A stretch of DNA of 7,291 nt from Accumulibacter sp. GTDB lineage: Bacteria; Pseudomonadota; Gammaproteobacteria; Burkholderiales; Rhodocyclaceae. The position numbers were made by a program, and so were the translations under genes. The stretch is from the NCBI GenBank assembly GCA_031264825.1, contig JAISDL010000155.1, positions 1 through 7,291 on the forward strand. The letters are read 5' to 3'. Below are positions 6,236-7,291 of the stretch, piece after piece. Position 1 is the stretch's first letter. Every line of letters begins with the position of its first letter. Below the pieces are notes generated by a model. The model was not told the DNA's origin. It did not search any database and saw only the letters and a program-made list of their open reading frames with translations.

Positions 6236-6375
6236 GGTTGGGGTGAGCGCAGCGATGCCCAAGGTTCCGCAAGCGCATCTCGGCGGTATAGGTTGGTGGT
6301 GAGCGCAGCGAACCCCAACGATTCCGCAAGCGCATCTCGGCGGTATAGGTTGGGGTGAGCGAAGCGATGCCCAAC
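6236..6375 (+). repeat. Tandem array of three REP-like units, 55-57-nt period
   Basis: Units start with GGTTGG at 6236, 6291 and 6348, each closing with CCCAAC or CCCAAG. The spacer between them is GTTCCGCAAGCGCATC followed by TCGGCGGTATA. The middle unit carries the variant GCGAACCCCAAC in place of GCGATGCCCAAC. The array is in the opposite orientation to the three units at 231-353 and uses a longer spacer. Confidence 0.85.
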
Positions 6376-6390
6376 GTTCCGCAGACTTAT

Positions 6391-6500
6391 CAGGAATCAG
6401 ATTGAAAACCGATTTCAACCGCGAAAAGCGCGAAAGACGCGAAAGGTCTGTATTTGCAAAACGTTTTCGCACGTATCCGTGTTTCGCGGTTCTTGAGGTA
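6391..6500 (+). repeat. Mosaic block: 7-nt and 9-nt repeats joined to a conserved linker
   Basis: CAGGAATCAG (6391-6400) is followed by the linker GAAAACCGATTTCAAC (6404-6419) and three 9-nt units CGCGAAANN (6420-6446), then GGTCTGTATTT. The reverse complement of 7055-7111 has the same parts but only two 9-nt units. Further on, 6474-6494 retains a degenerate GTTTCGCGGTTCTTG block also seen at 167-180. Confidence 0.75.
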
Positions 6501-6502
6501 TG

Positions 6503-6530
6503 GATTGGGCTGAACGAAGTGATGCCCAAG
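6503..6530 (+). repeat. Degenerate REP-like unit
   Basis: GATTGGGCTGAACGAAGTG followed by ATGCCCAAG matches the repeat consensus with several changes in the core, while the TTGGG and CCCAA arms remain. Confidence 0.65.
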
Positions 6531-6583
6531 GTTCCGCTTTCGCATGAAGGACAGAACAGGCGCGGTTTGGAAGATCCCGCATA

Positions 6584-6611
6584 GGTTGGGGTGAGCGCAG
6601 CGATGCCCAAC
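6584..6611 (+). repeat. Consensus REP-like unit followed by a G8 tract
   Basis: This copy matches the consensus exactly: GGTTGGG arm, core GTGAGCGCAGCGATG and CCCAAC arm. A run of eight G residues follows at 6612-6619. A worn further copy (ATTGGGATGAGCGAAGGG) lies near 6640. Confidence 0.8.
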
Positions 6612-6692
6612 GGGGGGGGCATTGGATTATCCCGGAGAGATTGGGATGAGCGAAGGGTATAGCTTGGGTTGATCTCCCCCCCCTCCAAAGAC

Positions 6693-6716
6693 AAAGGGCC
6701 GGTTTCCCGACCCTTT
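6693..6716. terminator. Possible intrinsic (bidirectional) terminator hairpin
   Basis: AAAGGG (6693-6698) pairs with CCCTTT (6711-6716), and CGG/CCG extends the stem past a C-A mismatch to a TTTC loop. The A-rich left and T-rich right flanks resemble a bidirectional terminator, but the 3' T-run is only three bases plus scattered T residues. It is the most terminator-like element downstream of the tRNA. Confidence 0.45.
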
Positions 6717-6720
6717 CTCC

Positions 6721-6741
6721 AACTTTCAACTCAAGAAAGTT
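6721..6741. other. Second hairpin next to the terminator
   Basis: AACTTTC (6721-6727) and GAAAGTT (6735-6741) are perfect inverted arms with a 7-nt loop, only 4 nt after the preceding hairpin. TTGTTTC follows. The two hairpins could act as a tandem terminator. Confidence 0.4.
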
Positions 6742-6850
6742 TGTTTCATGGAGTATATGATGGCAATACTTATTCAGCTACGCATTGATACGACTACACG
6801 CCGGATTTTCGCCCGACGGGAAAATCCTAGCGCTTTGCGCGGGAAAAAGC
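6742..6850. other. Apparently unique segment with an inverted repeat; no gene
   Basis: This stretch shares little with the repeats around it. GGATTTTC (6803-6810) and GAAAATCC (6820-6827) form perfect 8-bp arms with a 9-nt loop. An open frame beginning at 6748 runs on into the repeats and has no ribosome binding site, so I do not call it a gene. Confidence 0.4.
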
Positions 6851-6900
6851 AAGCCACTTCAGGTATCAGGAATCAGATCAGTCAGCAGCGGCTTCGCCGC
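6850..6900 (+). repeat. Partial cassette: CAAGCCACTTCAGG, 7-nt repeats and a hairpin
   Basis: CAAGCCACTTCAGG at 6850-6863 repeats 6999-7012. It leads into the 7-nt units TCAGGTA and TCAGGAA (6859-6872) and then TCAG. A perfect 5-bp hairpin, GCGGC-TTC-GCCGC, follows at 6888-6900. It is a fragment of the composite cassette without the REP-like unit. Confidence 0.7.
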
Positions 6901-6938
6901 CGGAGAAAAATCCACGAGGCGGGCAAGATGCCCACACT

Positions 6939-7053
6939 CCCAGAGTGCATCGGTTGGGGTGAGCGTAGCGATGCCCAACACCTCGCTTGCGCGAAGCGCA
7001 AGCCACTTCAGGGTTCAGGGTTCAGAAGACAGGAACCGCGAAACACGCGAAAA
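6939..7053. repeat. Composite repeat cassette, right copy (inverted match to 157-271)
   Basis: In order it holds CAGAGTGCAT, a REP-like unit (6952-6979), a perfect 8-bp hairpin with GAA loop (6985-7003), TTCAGGG units on a 7-nt period (7007-7025) and two CGCGAAANN units (7037-7054). It aligns to the reverse complement of 157-271 without gaps, with 12 mismatches in 115 positions by hand count. The REP-like unit is in the same orientation as those at 6236-6611. Confidence 0.85.
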
Positions 7054-7067
7054 AGTAAATACAGACC

Positions 7068-7113
7068 TTTCGCGTCTTTCGCGGTTGAAATCGGTTTTCA
7101 TCTGTTTCCTGAT
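7068..7113 (-). repeat. Inverted copy of the 9-nt repeat, linker and 7-nt repeat block
   Basis: TTTCGCG at 7068-7074 and 7077-7083 gives two 9-nt units. The linker GTTGAAATCGGTTTTC follows at 7084-7099, then CTGTTTCCTGATACC. Together these mirror 6391-6446, which has three 9-nt units. Confidence 0.8.
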
Positions 7114-7122
7114 ACCCGATAA

Positions 7123-7193
7123 GCGCATACGGAATCGTTGGGGTTCGCTGCGCTCACCGCCAACCTATACCGCCGAGATGCGCCTACGGAATC
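7123..7193 (-). repeat. Inverted segmental duplicate of 6263-6333
   Basis: The reverse complement aligns to 6263-6333 without gaps over 71 positions, with 6 mismatches by hand count; position p pairs with 13456-p. It contains a REP-like unit (7137-7165) sharing the rare core variant GCGAACCCCAAC with the copy at 6291, plus the full TCGGCGGTATA spacer. The shared variant shows duplication of a block rather than separate insertions. Confidence 0.85.
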
Positions 7194-7230
7194 GTTGTGG
7201 CTCACACATTCGTTCAGCCCAACCTATACC
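7194..7230 (-). repeat. Degenerate REP-like unit with spacer start
   Basis: The outer arms GTTG and CCCAACC remain, and TATACC of the spacer follows. The core (TCACACATTCG) has diverged. It continues the array begun at 7137. Confidence 0.6.
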
Positions 7231-7238
7231 GCCTCTTC

Positions 7239-7288
7239 CCGATCGGTTTTCATCTGATTCCTGACATCTGTCTCCTGTCTCCTGAACC
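7239..7288 (-). repeat. Linker plus five 7-nt units at the window end
   Basis: CCGATCGGTTTTCATCTG repeats the linker seen near 7092. Five units on an exact 7-nt period follow at 7254-7288: CTGATTC, CTGACAT, CTGTCTC, CTGTCTC and CTGAACC. The array may continue past the window. Confidence 0.7.
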
Positions 7289-7291
7289 CGA

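Noticed and set aside
6122..6694. 190-codon - strand open frame after the tRNA
   Set aside because: It spans five REP-like copies and the C8 tract, and its translation is repeat-derived throughout except for a short unrecognised end.
6748..7264. Two overlapping + frames (6748-7122 and 6785-7264)
   Set aside because: Both run through REP-like, 9-nt and 7-nt repeats in different frames, contain only repeat-derived peptides and lack a start signal.

Overview
The window carries a conserved housekeeping cluster of a GC-rich proteobacterium. All five protein genes and a tRNA lie on the + strand, in the order ftsH, folP, glmM, tpiA, secG, tRNA-Leu(GAG). E. coli has the related run ftsH-folP-glmM-secG-leuU. 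As I recall, Betaproteobacteria have tpiA directly before secG and usually follow the tRNA with nuoA. The gene order and protein sequences therefore point to a betaproteobacterium; I cannot name a genus.

Positions 1-516 hold no credible gene. Positions 1-140 look like unique, AT-richer DNA, 149-353 is a mosaic of short repeats, and 437-522 holds a tentative promoter, a small inverted repeat and the ribosome binding site of ftsH. ftsH (523-2403) and folP (2416-3249) are 12 nt apart and probably cotranscribed. glmM (3359-4723) follows a 109-nt gap with no convincing promoter. tpiA (4824-5579) has its own strong sigma-70-type promoter, whose -10 box sits inside a perfect inverted repeat ending in a T-tract. 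secG (5601-5996) follows tpiA by 21 nt, and a complete tRNA-Leu with encoded CCA follows at 6031-6115.

Positions 6116-7291 (almost 1.2 kb) contain no gene I can support. They are a dense mosaic of (i) a REP-like unit of about 28 nt with GGTTGGG and CCCAAC arms, (ii) a 9-nt tandem repeat CGCGAAANN, (iii) a 7-nt tandem repeat of the TCAGGAA type, and (iv) small hairpins with 3-nt loops. The same parts, joined in the same order but inverted, lie upstream of ftsH: 157-271 matches the reverse complement of 6939-7053 without gaps, with 12 mismatches in 115 positions by hand count. The cluster is thus bracketed by inverted copies of a composite repeat, and the usual neighbours (rlmE upstream, nuoA downstream) are not visible.

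The genes serve essential but separate functions: membrane protein quality control (FtsH), folate synthesis (FolP), cell-wall amino-sugar synthesis (GlmM), glycolysis (TpiA), protein export (SecG) and decoding of leucine CUC/CUU codons. I see no defence, toxin or mobile-element protein. The unexplained content is the repeat mosaic and a few regulatory structures.
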